Shown: positions 34,924-42,685 of the stretch, in pieces
How the letters are laid out: every line of letters starts with the position of its first letter
Numbering within the stretch: position 1 is the first letter of the stretch
NCBI GenBank assembly: GCA_022793195.1
Contig: JAAWCJ010000010.1
Location: forward strand, 1-64,000
DNA: 64,000 nucleotides
DNA from: Lachnospiraceae bacterium
GTDB taxonomy: Bacteria; Bacillota; Clostridia; Lachnospirales; Lachnospiraceae
Reading direction: 5' to 3'
The notes under the pieces: model-generated
Database searches by the model: none
What the model saw: the letters and a program-made list of their open reading frames with translations, nothing else
Told to the model about the DNA's origin: nothing
Translations under genes and position numbers: made by a program

Positions 34924-36144
34924 CTACCCAAAGTATTTACTATACCACATATCTCCCAAAGGTACATTTTCATCATACAGGTCTTTTACAAAGGGATATT
35001 CCGAAGCTTTCTGAATCGTCGAAAATCCATCCTCCCCCTTCATAAGCACCCATACATCCTGAGGATTCAACGTATTTACAAAAAACGGGCTGTGAGTGGT
35101 TACAAATAATTGTTTTGAAAATCCCCTTCCCACATTTTCTACCATTTCATCAGCCAGCAAACCCAGATATTGATGATACAATCCGTTTTCCGGTTCTTCA
35201 ATAAAGACCAGCTGCCTGGGATTCCTTTCATGCAGCAACAAATAATAAGCAAATAATTTCAATGTCCCATCTGACATCCTGGGTGAATAAAAGGCGTTTC
35301 GAAATCCCTTTTCCCAAAATTTAAGCATCATTTGTCCGTTATCAAATCGTACCGGCTCTATTTTATCTATTCCTGGAAGTTTTGTCTGAATCTCCTTCAG
35401 TACCTTTTCAAACTCTTTTTTATTTTCACGGAACATATATCCCGCTACATTATTAATATTGCTGCCATCACGGTTCAAATATGGCTGTGGAGCCGCTGTC
35501 TGCAGCATCCTTGCCGCATCCGGAGAAAAGTAGCACAGATACCAGCTCCTTAGAAATGCCAAAAAGCTTTCCACCCGCTGATACTGTTTCATGGCGCCAA
35601 TGGTCACGATACCCAATTTCCTTTTATCGGACAATTCCACTTCCTTTTTTTCTCCACTTAAAATCCGGCCTGTTTCATCCTGCCATCCTTCTGTTCCTTC
35701 AAAAGCATATCCTTTCCCTTTCTGAAGGTGCAGGAAAGACAACGGCCATCCCCGTTTTTGAACCCTCTGTCTGAGCCGCTCCTCTTCCACATAAGGCCGC
35801 CCTATTTCATCCATATTAATCTTCAGTTCATATGTGATTGGGCGCGCGGTACTTCTCTCGCGATAATATAGTTCAAACGCTATAGGGCCTGTACATCCTT
35901 GTGAACGGAGCTGTTCAAAACCACCGCGATTTTTCTCATCGCAGGCAGCTTCCACCCCTATTTCCAGACAATCTGCCAGAAATCCAAATGCATCAGCTAA
36001 TGTACTTTTCCCGTTTCCGCTGGGCCCTATGATAGCTGTCATGTTGCTCAGGGCTCCAGCCTCCTGATTGGAAAGTGTCTTTCCCATAACAATATCTTTT
36101 AATGGTCCAAAATTTTGAATTTTAACCCCCTCTATCTTCCCCAT
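34924..36144 (-). CDS. AAA/ABC-type ATPase (OLD/RecF-like)
   Basis: A 406-residue ATPase. The Walker A is GPSGNGKST (about 40-48). The ABC-like signature is MSDGTLKLFAYYLLL near residue 285. Walker B is LVFIEEPENGLY near 313, with the catalytic Glu, and the switch His lies in VTTHSPFF near 351. The N-terminal KIQNFGPLKDI is typical of AAA_21/AAA_15 proteins. It forms a two-gene unit with the TOPRIM protein. It is likely an anti-phage sensor, by family analogy only. Confidence 0.85.
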   Translation of the reverse strand: MGKIEGVKIQNFGPLKDIVMGKTLSNQEAGALSNMTAIIGPSGNGKSTLADAFGFLADCLEIGVEAACDEKNRGGFEQLRSQGCTGPIAFELYYRERSTARPITYELKINMDEIGRPYVEEERLRQRVQKRGWPLSFLHLQKGKGYAFEGTEGWQDETGRILSGEKKEVELSDKRKLGIVTIGAMKQYQRVESFLAFLRSWYLCYFSPDAARMLQTAAPQPYLNRDGSNINNVAGYMFRENKKEFEKVLKEIQTKLPGIDKIEPVRFDNGQMMLKFWEKGFRNAFYSPRMSDGTLKLFAYYLLLHERNPRQLVFIEEPENGLYHQYLGLLADEMVENVGRGFSKQLFVTTHSPFFVNTLNPQDVWVLMKGEDGFSTIQKASEYPFVKDLYDENVPLGDMWYSKYFG

Positions 36145-36221
36145 CTGTCTCCTCCAGAAAATTTATATATTTATATGGCACTGCCGGTTGGCAAAACATA
36201 CATGGTAAAAGCCCTCTTCAA

Positions 36222-36250
36222 ATTATATCAGAGGTATTCCCGGAAAACAA
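36222..36250 (-). promoter_or_regulatory. Promoter of the ATPase/TOPRIM pair
   Basis: Minus strand TTGTTT (36250-36245), 17 bp, TATAAT (36227-36222), about 75 bp before the ATPase ATG. The -35 abuts the pilus terminator, so the pair is an independent transcription unit. Confidence 0.55.
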
Positions 36251-36298
36251 TACCGTCGGCCGACAAGCACACATATGTCCTTGTCAACCGACGGTATT
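36249..36298 (-). terminator. Terminator of the pilus locus
   Basis: The 19-nt arms 36249-36267 and 36280-36298 (AATACCGTCGG..GACAAG with CTTGTC..CCGACGGTATT) pair except for one small internal mismatch. On the minus strand the stem is followed by GTTTTC. It closes the long surface-fibre operon just after the SipW-type gene. Confidence 0.7.
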
Positions 36299-36304
36299 CT
36301 TCTT

Positions 36305-36883
36305 TTATTTTCCCTGGCGGGAACCGATCAGGTTTAATACTACCCCAAAGAGCACCACACAGACCGCCGCTATTTTCCCATACAGGGACGTCATGGACGT
36401 CAGCACAATTCCCACATAGGGCACTGTAAGCGCCACGGTGCCGATATAATTTTCATAAGACACGGGAAGGGGATCTTCCTCCCCATTGGCATCCCCTTTT
36501 GTCCGAAATGTACCGGAGACCACATTGTTTTTTATCACCCGGTGTGTAATAATCCCCGAATCCTCCAGAGAGCCATAAAATGCAATGATATCGTCTGCTT
36601 CCACCTCTTCGGGCCGCCCTTCCCGGACATAAATCAGGCTTCCCACCGGCATGGCCGGCTCCATACTGCCACTCAGCACATGGTACATATGATATCCGAA
36701 AAAGCCCGGCAAAACCAGCATGGAACACAGAATAATCACAACCACGATCAGTATTGTCCCGGTAGCGCTACAGATTTTTCCGATTCTGCCCTTCCCTTTT
36801 CCTGCCGACCCTGCTTTCCCTTTCGTCTCTTCTTTTTTTATTTCCTGTGTTTCTCTTTCCCTCGCTCTTTCTGTCTCTCCCAT
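36305..36883 (-). CDS. sipW: Signal peptidase I, SipW/ER type
   Basis: A 192-residue membrane peptidase. The nucleophile lies in VLSGSMEPAMPVGS near residue 73, and the general base is His in GIITHRV instead of Lys, the mark of SipW/ER-type signal peptidases. Two membrane helices flank the catalytic domain. SipW enzymes process TasA-like fibre proteins, and two such proteins are encoded in the same operon. AGGA 7 bp before 36883 sets the start; a GTG at 36889 overlaps the preceding stop. Confidence 0.88.
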   Translation of the reverse strand: MGETERARERETQEIKKEETKGKAGSAGKGKGRIGKICSATGTILIVVVIILCSMLVLPGFFGYHMYHVLSGSMEPAMPVGSLIYVREGRPEEVEADDIIAFYGSLEDSGIITHRVIKNNVVSGTFRTKGDANGEEDPLPVSYENYIGTVALTVPYVGIVLTSMTSLYGKIAAVCVVLFGVVLNLIGSRQGK

Positions 36884-36885
36884 GG

Positions 36886-37881
36886 TCACTTCCTGCGGCC
36901 GGCCATTCTGCCATTTCCCTTTCCGGCTGATCCCACATCCGCAGTTTTGCGCCTTTTCTTCAGGTAGATCGCTGCTATAGCCAGAATAGCCAGGGCGGCA
37001 ATACCTATTCCTATATAAACAGGAAGATATCCCATTACGGTATTCTTTATTTCATCCTTAAAGGTCCCCAGAGGCACCTCTTCGTCATCCAGATCTTGTA
37101 CTAGCTTCTGTCCAAGGGGGACATCTTCATCATCAATCTGTCCCGTCACGTCTCCGCCCAGAGGAACGTTTTCATCATCAATCTGCTGTGCCTGTTCTTC
37201 CTCCGGTTCGGCCGGCGTATTTTCAGGCGCTTCCTCTTCCGGCCCGGCAGGTGTTCCTGTTCCGCCCTCCGGCGCCCCCGTTTCTGATACAGGAACATAC
37301 TGGAATGTGAACACGTTTTCCGCCTCATTTGCGGACAAAGTTTTCACCATATTTAAAGCCTGGGGCTGATATCCGTCGACATAACGGGAAGATACATACT
37401 GCCTCTCCCCTATATTTCCACGGTAAGTGTCACTTTCCAGGATTTCCCTTCCGTCCATATCCACATAATTGACTGTATAAGCGACTGTTTCACCGCTGAC
37501 GCCGTAGGCAACCACAAAATCCCTGTCGCTTCCCACGGAAAAAGACGGCGCTTCCGCTTCTGAATTATCCCGCCCCGATCTTTTGACGCCCCTGACATAA
37601 TACCTGTCGTCTGTGGAAACCGCCGCCATCTGCGGCCTGATATATACGGTATCGCGATACTTAAGCCCCGTGATCACAATCTCGTCCTTGCCGTAGGAAA
37701 TACTGGCCGATTCCGAATCAATCTCAATCCCCTCTTCCGTAAGGACTCCCAGATTTCCTGCATACAGTCTCACAGTATAAGTATATTCCTCATCTTCCGC
37801 TGCAAATACGGTTTTTCCATCTGTCATGGCAAACACTGACAGGAGTAAAAGACTTACACATAAATATTTCAGCCATTTCAT
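36886..37881 (-). CDS. Cell-surface protein with C-terminal anchor and DDExVPLG repeats
   Basis: A 331-residue exported protein. A signal peptide ends near VFAAEDEEY, a beta-rich body follows, then a MucBP-like strand pattern (YTVNYVDMDGREILESDTY). A Pro/Glu/Gly linker follows, with three copies of a D-D-E-x-V-P-L-G motif (about 238-285). The C-terminus has one membrane helix and an RR-K tail. No LPxTG is seen, so it is probably membrane-held. It overlaps the 264-residue gene by 4 bp and is 2 bp from sipW. Confidence 0.75.
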   Translation of the reverse strand: MKWLKYLCVSLLLLSVFAMTDGKTVFAAEDEEYTYTVRLYAGNLGVLTEEGIEIDSESASISYGKDEIVITGLKYRDTVYIRPQMAAVSTDDRYYVRGVKRSGRDNSEAEAPSFSVGSDRDFVVAYGVSGETVAYTVNYVDMDGREILESDTYRGNIGERQYVSSRYVDGYQPQALNMVKTLSANEAENVFTFQYVPVSETGAPEGGTGTPAGPEEEAPENTPAEPEEEQAQQIDDENVPLGGDVTGQIDDEDVPLGQKLVQDLDDEEVPLGTFKDEIKNTVMGYLPVYIGIGIAALAILAIAAIYLKKRRKTADVGSAGKGNGRMAGRRK

Positions 37882-38672
37882 CGGATACGATCTCTCCTTT
37901 CCCCTGTCTTTCCTTCTGCCTCCACTAAAACTGCCTCTGTGGGATCCCCGTCTTCCTTCTGGCGGCGAAGCAACAAAATACCACCGATCAAAAGCACCAG
38001 CCCGGATGCGAACATGATGATAATATTCCGCAGGATATCTGCCTCATCACCAGTCTTTATGATCTTGTTTCCAGAACCGCCCCCTGAACTTACAAGCTCT
38101 GTGGCAAAGTCCATCTGCAGCCTGGCAAGGGTATTCTGGTAATCATTCACCAAAGTCTCGCCGTCCAGGGCTACCTTTAACTTCACGACGCCGGAATCTC
38201 CCTTTCCCATCCTGTCCAGATAAAAATAATCATCCAGGCTCTTTGTCGCCCCGTGGAGCCCCACGCCATTGATTCTGCCATCCCCTCCGAACTTTTCACT
38301 GGAATAAAGTGTCGTGGTCTCCCCCTTCGTATCTGTATAAGTCAGAAGATAATCATAAGCGCCGCCTGCGGCGTCCCCGGCATCCTCCAGGGACTGAAGC
38401 ACCTGGTTCTTCATATACCAGTCTGCCTGGCCGTCAAAAGTATTTTTCAAGGTAATGGTTAATTCCACCGAATCCCCCGGCTGCATGGCCCCTATTTCAT
38501 CACTCATACCACCTGTGGTGAAATTGTTTTCCATCTTCTTTCCGTCGAATGTCACCTGCCATCCGGCCTCTCCCTGCAGGTCTTCCGCCTGTGCCACAAT
38601 ATCCGGTATCGAGAGCCCAAGGATCAGAAGCAGCGCTGCCGCCAGGCTGAAGCTCTTCCACTTTTTCTTCAT
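37878..38672 (-). CDS. Secreted protein with C-terminal KTGD-type anchor
   Basis: A 264-residue protein with a signal peptide (cleavage near AQAEDL), a single extracellular domain of about 170 residues (GDSVELTITLKNTFDGQADWY resembles TasA-like strands) and a C-terminus with IIKTGDEAD, a 20-residue membrane helix and RRQKED. The KTGD-helix-RR order resembles sortase-type sorting signals but lacks the usual LPxTG Pro. It overlaps the next gene by 4 bp. AGGAGGG precedes the ATG. Confidence 0.72.
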   Translation of the reverse strand: MKKKWKSFSLAAALLLILGLSIPDIVAQAEDLQGEAGWQVTFDGKKMENNFTTGGMSDEIGAMQPGDSVELTITLKNTFDGQADWYMKNQVLQSLEDAGDAAGGAYDYLLTYTDTKGETTTLYSSEKFGGDGRINGVGLHGATKSLDDYFYLDRMGKGDSGVVKLKVALDGETLVNDYQNTLARLQMDFATELVSSGGGSGNKIIKTGDEADILRNIIIMFASGLVLLIGGILLLRRQKEDGDPTEAVLVEAEGKTGERRDRIR

Positions 38673-38687
38673 TTTCCCTGCCCTCCT

Positions 38688-39065
38688 TTACAAAATCCCA
38701 AGATCTTCGGCATCCACGCCCCATGCGCTTTTGATCGCGTCCTGGGCATTGTGGGTCTGTACCGCATCCACCTCTACATCCACGTGGAATTCTACGCCGT
38801 CATACTTATAAACCGTGGTGATGACGTCCCCTTTTGTACCCTTCCCCCTGTTACTTCCTGTCTGCCATTCATTCTGATTATAATCCCGGCTGCTTACAAC
38901 CTCCCCGTTTTCCAGAAGGCTTACGCCAATCTGGGAAACAGTAATCTCAGCCGTATAGTTTTCACTGTAATAGGTAAGCGCCGCCCTGGTACTTCCAACC
39001 GCGCTTCCCATAAGCAAAAGCACTGCCAGCACAAGCAGCAAATACGTGACTTTTTTCTTTCCCAT
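38688..39065 (-). CDS. Small TasA-like secreted protein
   Basis: A 125-residue protein. A signal peptide ends in SAVGSTRAALTYYSENYTAE. The TRA-hydrophobic-T-Y/F-x pattern is the SipW-dependent cleavage region of TasA/camelysin proteins. The mature part is short (about 95 residues) with strands rich in Val/Tyr and no anchor. It shares one base with the preceding TasA-like gene and is likely a minor subunit processed by the SipW enzyme downstream. Confidence 0.7.
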   Translation of the reverse strand: MGKKKVTYLLLVLAVLLLMGSAVGSTRAALTYYSENYTAEITVSQIGVSLLENGEVVSSRDYNQNEWQTGSNRGKGTKGDVITTVYKYDGVEFHVDVEVDAVQTHNAQDAIKSAWGVDAEDLGIL

Positions 39066-39622
39066 CAGCTCTGCGCCCCCTCTCCCTGGCCGCCGGCAGT
39101 TTCCTGGTAATCCGTATAGACCGTATTCCAGTCGGCTGTCGGGTTTCCTGCCTCATCGTAGGCCACCGGCGTACACTCCTGAATCACCACCACATTAAAA
39201 CTGTCTTTGTCAAAGTTTTCCGGCAGATCTCCAATTTTTACGTCCAAAATCTCCGTACTCGCCCCCGCCGGAAGGATTGGCTCATAATACCAATATCCGT
39301 CTTCCTGCGAATAAGTCCAGAGATCCCCGCTTTCGCTCTTATCCTCATATGAAATATTCAGCTGCCCGCCATAAAACACCTTCACCCGTACAAAACAGTC
39401 ATTGATCTGTGAAGTATTCGTAATGGAAACATGCTTTGTCATATTGCTTACATCTTCATGGATCTCCGTCTGCGCCCCCAGGTGCACCACCTGGCTTCCA
39501 CCTGCGGACACATAAGTGGTAAAATACGCTACCGCTCCCTGAAGCGTCAAAAACACAGTCATCCCCAAAGCTGCCGCCGACATTATCAATACCTTTTTCT
39601 GCTCTTTTATATATTTCATCAT
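39065..39622 (-). CDS. TasA-like secreted protein
   Basis: A 185-residue protein. Its signal region (LTLQGAVAYFTTYVSAGGS) has the AYFT motif of TasA/CalY-type fibre subunits, and its HVSITNTSQINDCFVRVKVFY strands fit the TasA fold. It has no sortase signal. The C-terminus is Gly/Glu-rich. AAAGGAG lies upstream of a double ATG; I keep the first. It is encoded between the pilin-like protein and the smaller TasA-like protein. Confidence 0.75.
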   Translation of the reverse strand: MMKYIKEQKKVLIMSAAALGMTVFLTLQGAVAYFTTYVSAGGSQVVHLGAQTEIHEDVSNMTKHVSITNTSQINDCFVRVKVFYGGQLNISYEDKSESGDLWTYSQEDGYWYYEPILPAGASTEILDVKIGDLPENFDKDSFNVVVIQECTPVAYDEAGNPTADWNTVYTDYQETAGGQGEGAQS

Positions 39623-39637
39623 CGCTGCAGCTCCTTT

Positions 39638-40717
39638 CTATTCTTCAAGAGGCGTTGTGGGGTTCTCCCAAATCCATCCGCCGTCGCCGTCGGACTCAAA
39701 ATGATTCGTCACACCGTATCCTCCCCGGTTTCCTCCGTCATAACGGTTGGTAAAAGTCACTGTCGCCTCTCCTGCCCCGGGCACTCCATTTGATATGGCC
39801 GCGTCGGACCAGATAAGGGCCGTACTTTCATCAGGCCCCACAATCGTATAGCTGGCCCCGGAATAAACCTCCGTCACCGTCACATTCAGTCCCGCGGGAA
39901 TCCCTTCCAGGGTAACCGTATTACTTCCGGCCGCCGTATAAGTCATGCTGGCCACTTCATCATATTTTGTAACTCCCAGTTTATCCACACCCACAATATG
40001 GAATACGAAAGTGGTCTGGCCCAGGGTTTCATTATAATTTTGCAGCCCCTTTACGATATGCAGCTTTCCAAACTGCGGCTCTGCCTCCGGTTTTAAGCCG
40101 ATTTTCATATCATAAACCCATTCGTCACTTCCCTCTCCCGTCAAAGTATACTCACTGGCGGGAAGCGCCGTCAGATATGGAATAAACGTGTACAGAACCG
40201 TATAATCCGGGTTATAGGAAGCCTCAGGAACCACCAGGTATAACCCCGGCGTCAAGCCACCGATCACACCCTGGGCAGCCTCCGTACTTCCCTCCTGTTT
40301 TTTCACATCTACAGTCCCGGCTGCTTCCAGGGGGTCTTCCGCCCCTACCCTGATTTTCTCCGCTTCCTGCGCCAGCTTACGCCAGCGGTCTGCGGTATCC
40401 CCGTTATGCTCCGGGCTAAGGTCGCTAAAATCCATATTTTTAAAAGGTTCTGTCGGGTTGTACCGCTGGCCGGTTACGTCCACATCTGCCACCCGGTATA
40501 CCGACACCGGGATCGTCATCTCATTAGAATCTTCCAGATATTCTTTATTCCCTTCATCCGTTTGGCCTATTTCCACAGATACCGTAAGGCTACAGTCGTC
40601 TTTGCCTATATCAATCCCACCGGCTGCCTGGGTCCGTATAAAATTCAGGCAGGGAAATACAAAGACTGCCGCCAGGGCCAGTATACACCATCCTCTTACT
40701 TTTTTACTTATTTTCAA
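39638..40717 (-). CDS. Pilin-like secreted protein with Cna-B-type domains, no anchor
   Basis: A 359-residue protein. A signal peptide ends near RTQAAG. The body has two or more Ig-like strands blocks: a first with VIGGLTPGLYLVVPEASY, and a second (about 220-330) with FGKLHIVKGLQNYNETLGQTTF and LEGIPAGLNVTVTEVYSG, resembling Cna-B/DUF5979 domains. The last residues are WENPTTPLEE, with no membrane helix or LPxTG, so it may be released or added at the tip. The start is TTG at 40717, with GAGGAGGG upstream. Confidence 0.7.
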   Translation of the reverse strand: MKISKKVRGWCILALAAVFVFPCLNFIRTQAAGGIDIGKDDCSLTVSVEIGQTDEGNKEYLEDSNEMTIPVSVYRVADVDVTGQRYNPTEPFKNMDFSDLSPEHNGDTADRWRKLAQEAEKIRVGAEDPLEAAGTVDVKKQEGSTEAAQGVIGGLTPGLYLVVPEASYNPDYTVLYTFIPYLTALPASEYTLTGEGSDEWVYDMKIGLKPEAEPQFGKLHIVKGLQNYNETLGQTTFVFHIVGVDKLGVTKYDEVASMTYTAAGSNTVTLEGIPAGLNVTVTEVYSGASYTIVGPDESTALIWSDAAISNGVPGAGEATVTFTNRYDGGNRGGYGVTNHFESDGDGGWIWENPTTPLEE

Positions 40718-41607
40718 TTCTTTCCCTCCTCGCTCTCTCCCTCTGTTTGCTTCCCTTTCTTTCTTCTCATAACGCGGCGCAAAATCAAAATCGCCAAAAC
40801 CGTCACTCCAAGGCCAAGCAACAAATACAGCATATAGTAGTTTTGAATCGCCTGCACCATGGATTCCACAGGCGTGGATTCCAGCTCCCCGTCATAGGGA
40901 ATCCTGTGGCCCCGCACCAGCAGGCGGTGGCTGTTGACGCCATAAGGGGTACAGGTAAACAGTGTCACATAATCCTGTCCCGAATCCACCTGAAGGGCTT
41001 CTTCCAGCGTATCAAAATCATCTTTATCCACCATCGGCAGAACCTGATCCACCTCATATGCCAAATCTTCGTTCAAAATATGCAGATAAAACCTGTCTCC
41101 CCGTCCCAACTGGTCGATATCCGTAAAAAGCTTCGCACTGGGAAGTCCCCTGTGGGCAGACAGGACACTATGGTTACTTTCTCCGCCGATGGGAAGCTTC
41201 GTACCGTTCATATGCCCGACTCCGGTGTCCAGCACCTCCTCAGCTGTCCCATGATAAATGGAGAGTTTTACGTTTATCTTGGGGATGGTAAGGTATCCCA
41301 TGATACCGTCCCCGGTGACATTGAGCACATTCCAATACTCTGTCCCTTTTATGTCCTCTGCCCCGTCAATCCCAAATACATCTGCCAGTATTTTGTTTTG
41401 CGTAAAAGACCGGTTATAAGCTTCGGCAGCTTCCCAGGCTTCTTCAAAATCTTCCTCTTTCATCTGGCTCACTGCCGCATCGTAACCGGAAATGAGCTTT
41501 GACTGCCTGTAAGTGTTCCACTGGTCGGAAATCGTAGGGTACGCAAGAATTCCCAGGCCGGCGAGAAACAAAAGGACGATCAGGACTGTGGATATCTTCC
41601 TTTTCAT
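40714..41607 (-). CDS. Class C sortase
   Basis: A 297-residue pilus-building transpeptidase. An N-terminal membrane helix (STVLIVLLFLAGLGILAY) precedes the catalytic domain, with the His in LSAHRGLP, the Cys in TLFTCTPYGVNSHR and the Arg of RLLVRGHR. A second C-terminal membrane helix, usual for class C, lies near 262-282. It joins pilin subunits. It overlaps the other sortase gene by 4 bp. Confidence 0.93.
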   Translation of the reverse strand: MKRKISTVLIVLLFLAGLGILAYPTISDQWNTYRQSKLISGYDAAVSQMKEEDFEEAWEAAEAYNRSFTQNKILADVFGIDGAEDIKGTEYWNVLNVTGDGIMGYLTIPKINVKLSIYHGTAEEVLDTGVGHMNGTKLPIGGESNHSVLSAHRGLPSAKLFTDIDQLGRGDRFYLHILNEDLAYEVDQVLPMVDKDDFDTLEEALQVDSGQDYVTLFTCTPYGVNSHRLLVRGHRIPYDGELESTPVESMVQAIQNYYMLYLLLGLGVTVLAILILRRVMRRKKGKQTEGESEEGKN

Positions 41608-42590
41608 GGTTTCATTTCCTCCTGGCTTTCCTCTTCCGGTTTCTCTTTCAATTCCTCTTCCGGCTCCATATCCTCCGGCAGCGTTTCTTCAGCCGCCTCC
41701 CCAGTTTCCGGCCGGTCATCTCCTGAAATTTCCCCGGCCTTCTTCAATGACAGCTTCTTTTCTCTCCTGTACAGGAAAAAGCTGAATACCCCGGTAATCA
41801 CAATCCCCACAACCACCCATAAAAGATAATTGGTATGCAGGCTCATATTGCTGAGAGGCACCTTTTCGTCCGCAACTTCCTCCGGCACATAAGGCACCCT
41901 GTGGCCCCGTACCATCAGACGGTGGCTGTTGACCCCATAAGGGGTACAAGTCATAAGGGTCGCCAGGTCTTCCTTGTATCCCACCTCCAGAACCTTCGTG
42001 TCTTCCGGCTCCACCACGGAAATCAAATCAACCTCATAACAAAGCGTCTCATTCAAAATATGAAGAAGAAAATGGTCGCCTTCTTCCATTTTATCTAAAT
42101 CCGTAAACAATGCCGCGCTGGGCAGCCCTCTGTGGGCAGAAATCACAGTATGGGTACTCTCCCCGCCCACCGGAAGGGAACTTCCCTCCAGATGGCCCGC
42201 CGCCATTTCCAACAGTTCTTCCCTGGTAGTATGGAAAATTGGAAGCGTAATCCCTATTTTGGGAATCTCCACTGTCCCCATCACGCCGTTTCCGGCAATA
42301 TTCAGGCAGGACATATACGCTTCGTCTTCCTCCGCAGCCTCAGCATCCGCAAAAGAATCCGGCAGGATACTTGGCAAAAGGGCATTATTATAATCCACCG
42401 CCAACTTCCACTCCGCTTCATAGTCAATGATTCCCGCCGCCTCTTTATCGGCCACTGCCTCATCAAACTCATTCAGAAGCTGTTTCTGTCTGTAATTATT
42501 CCACTGATTTGCCACAAATGGATACAGCAGCAGGGACAATCCGGCTAAAAATAAAAGGACTATTAAAATTTTACCTGCTTTTCTTTTCAT
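41604..42590 (-). CDS. Class C sortase
   Basis: A 328-residue sortase with the same plan: N-terminal helix, ISAHRGLP (His), ATLMTCTPYGVNSHR (Cys) and RLMVRGHRV (Arg), then a C-terminal helix and a Glu/Pro-rich tail of about 40 residues. Two sortases in one cluster suggest one for shaft polymerisation and one for accessory subunits. GGAGA 6 bp before 42590 sets the start over an ATG at 42638. Confidence 0.93.
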   Translation of the reverse strand: MKRKAGKILIVLLFLAGLSLLLYPFVANQWNNYRQKQLLNEFDEAVADKEAAGIIDYEAEWKLAVDYNNALLPSILPDSFADAEAAEEDEAYMSCLNIAGNGVMGTVEIPKIGITLPIFHTTREELLEMAAGHLEGSSLPVGGESTHTVISAHRGLPSAALFTDLDKMEEGDHFLLHILNETLCYEVDLISVVEPEDTKVLEVGYKEDLATLMTCTPYGVNSHRLMVRGHRVPYVPEEVADEKVPLSNMSLHTNYLLWVVVGIVITGVFSFFLYRREKKLSLKKAGEISGDDRPETGEAAEETLPEDMEPEEELKEKPEEESQEEMKP

Positions 42591-42685
42591 CCGGACTCTC
42601 CTTGCTGTTGTATGTTCTTTCAATATTGCGGAGATCATCCGCGGCCCTGTTTCGTATCCCGAAGGGCCGCGGATGGCCTTAAAAT

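Noticed and set aside
34924-34990. DENVPLG near the ATPase C-terminus matches the repeats of the surface protein at 36886-37881.
   Set aside because: One short match in an unrelated cytoplasmic ATPase; judged coincidence.
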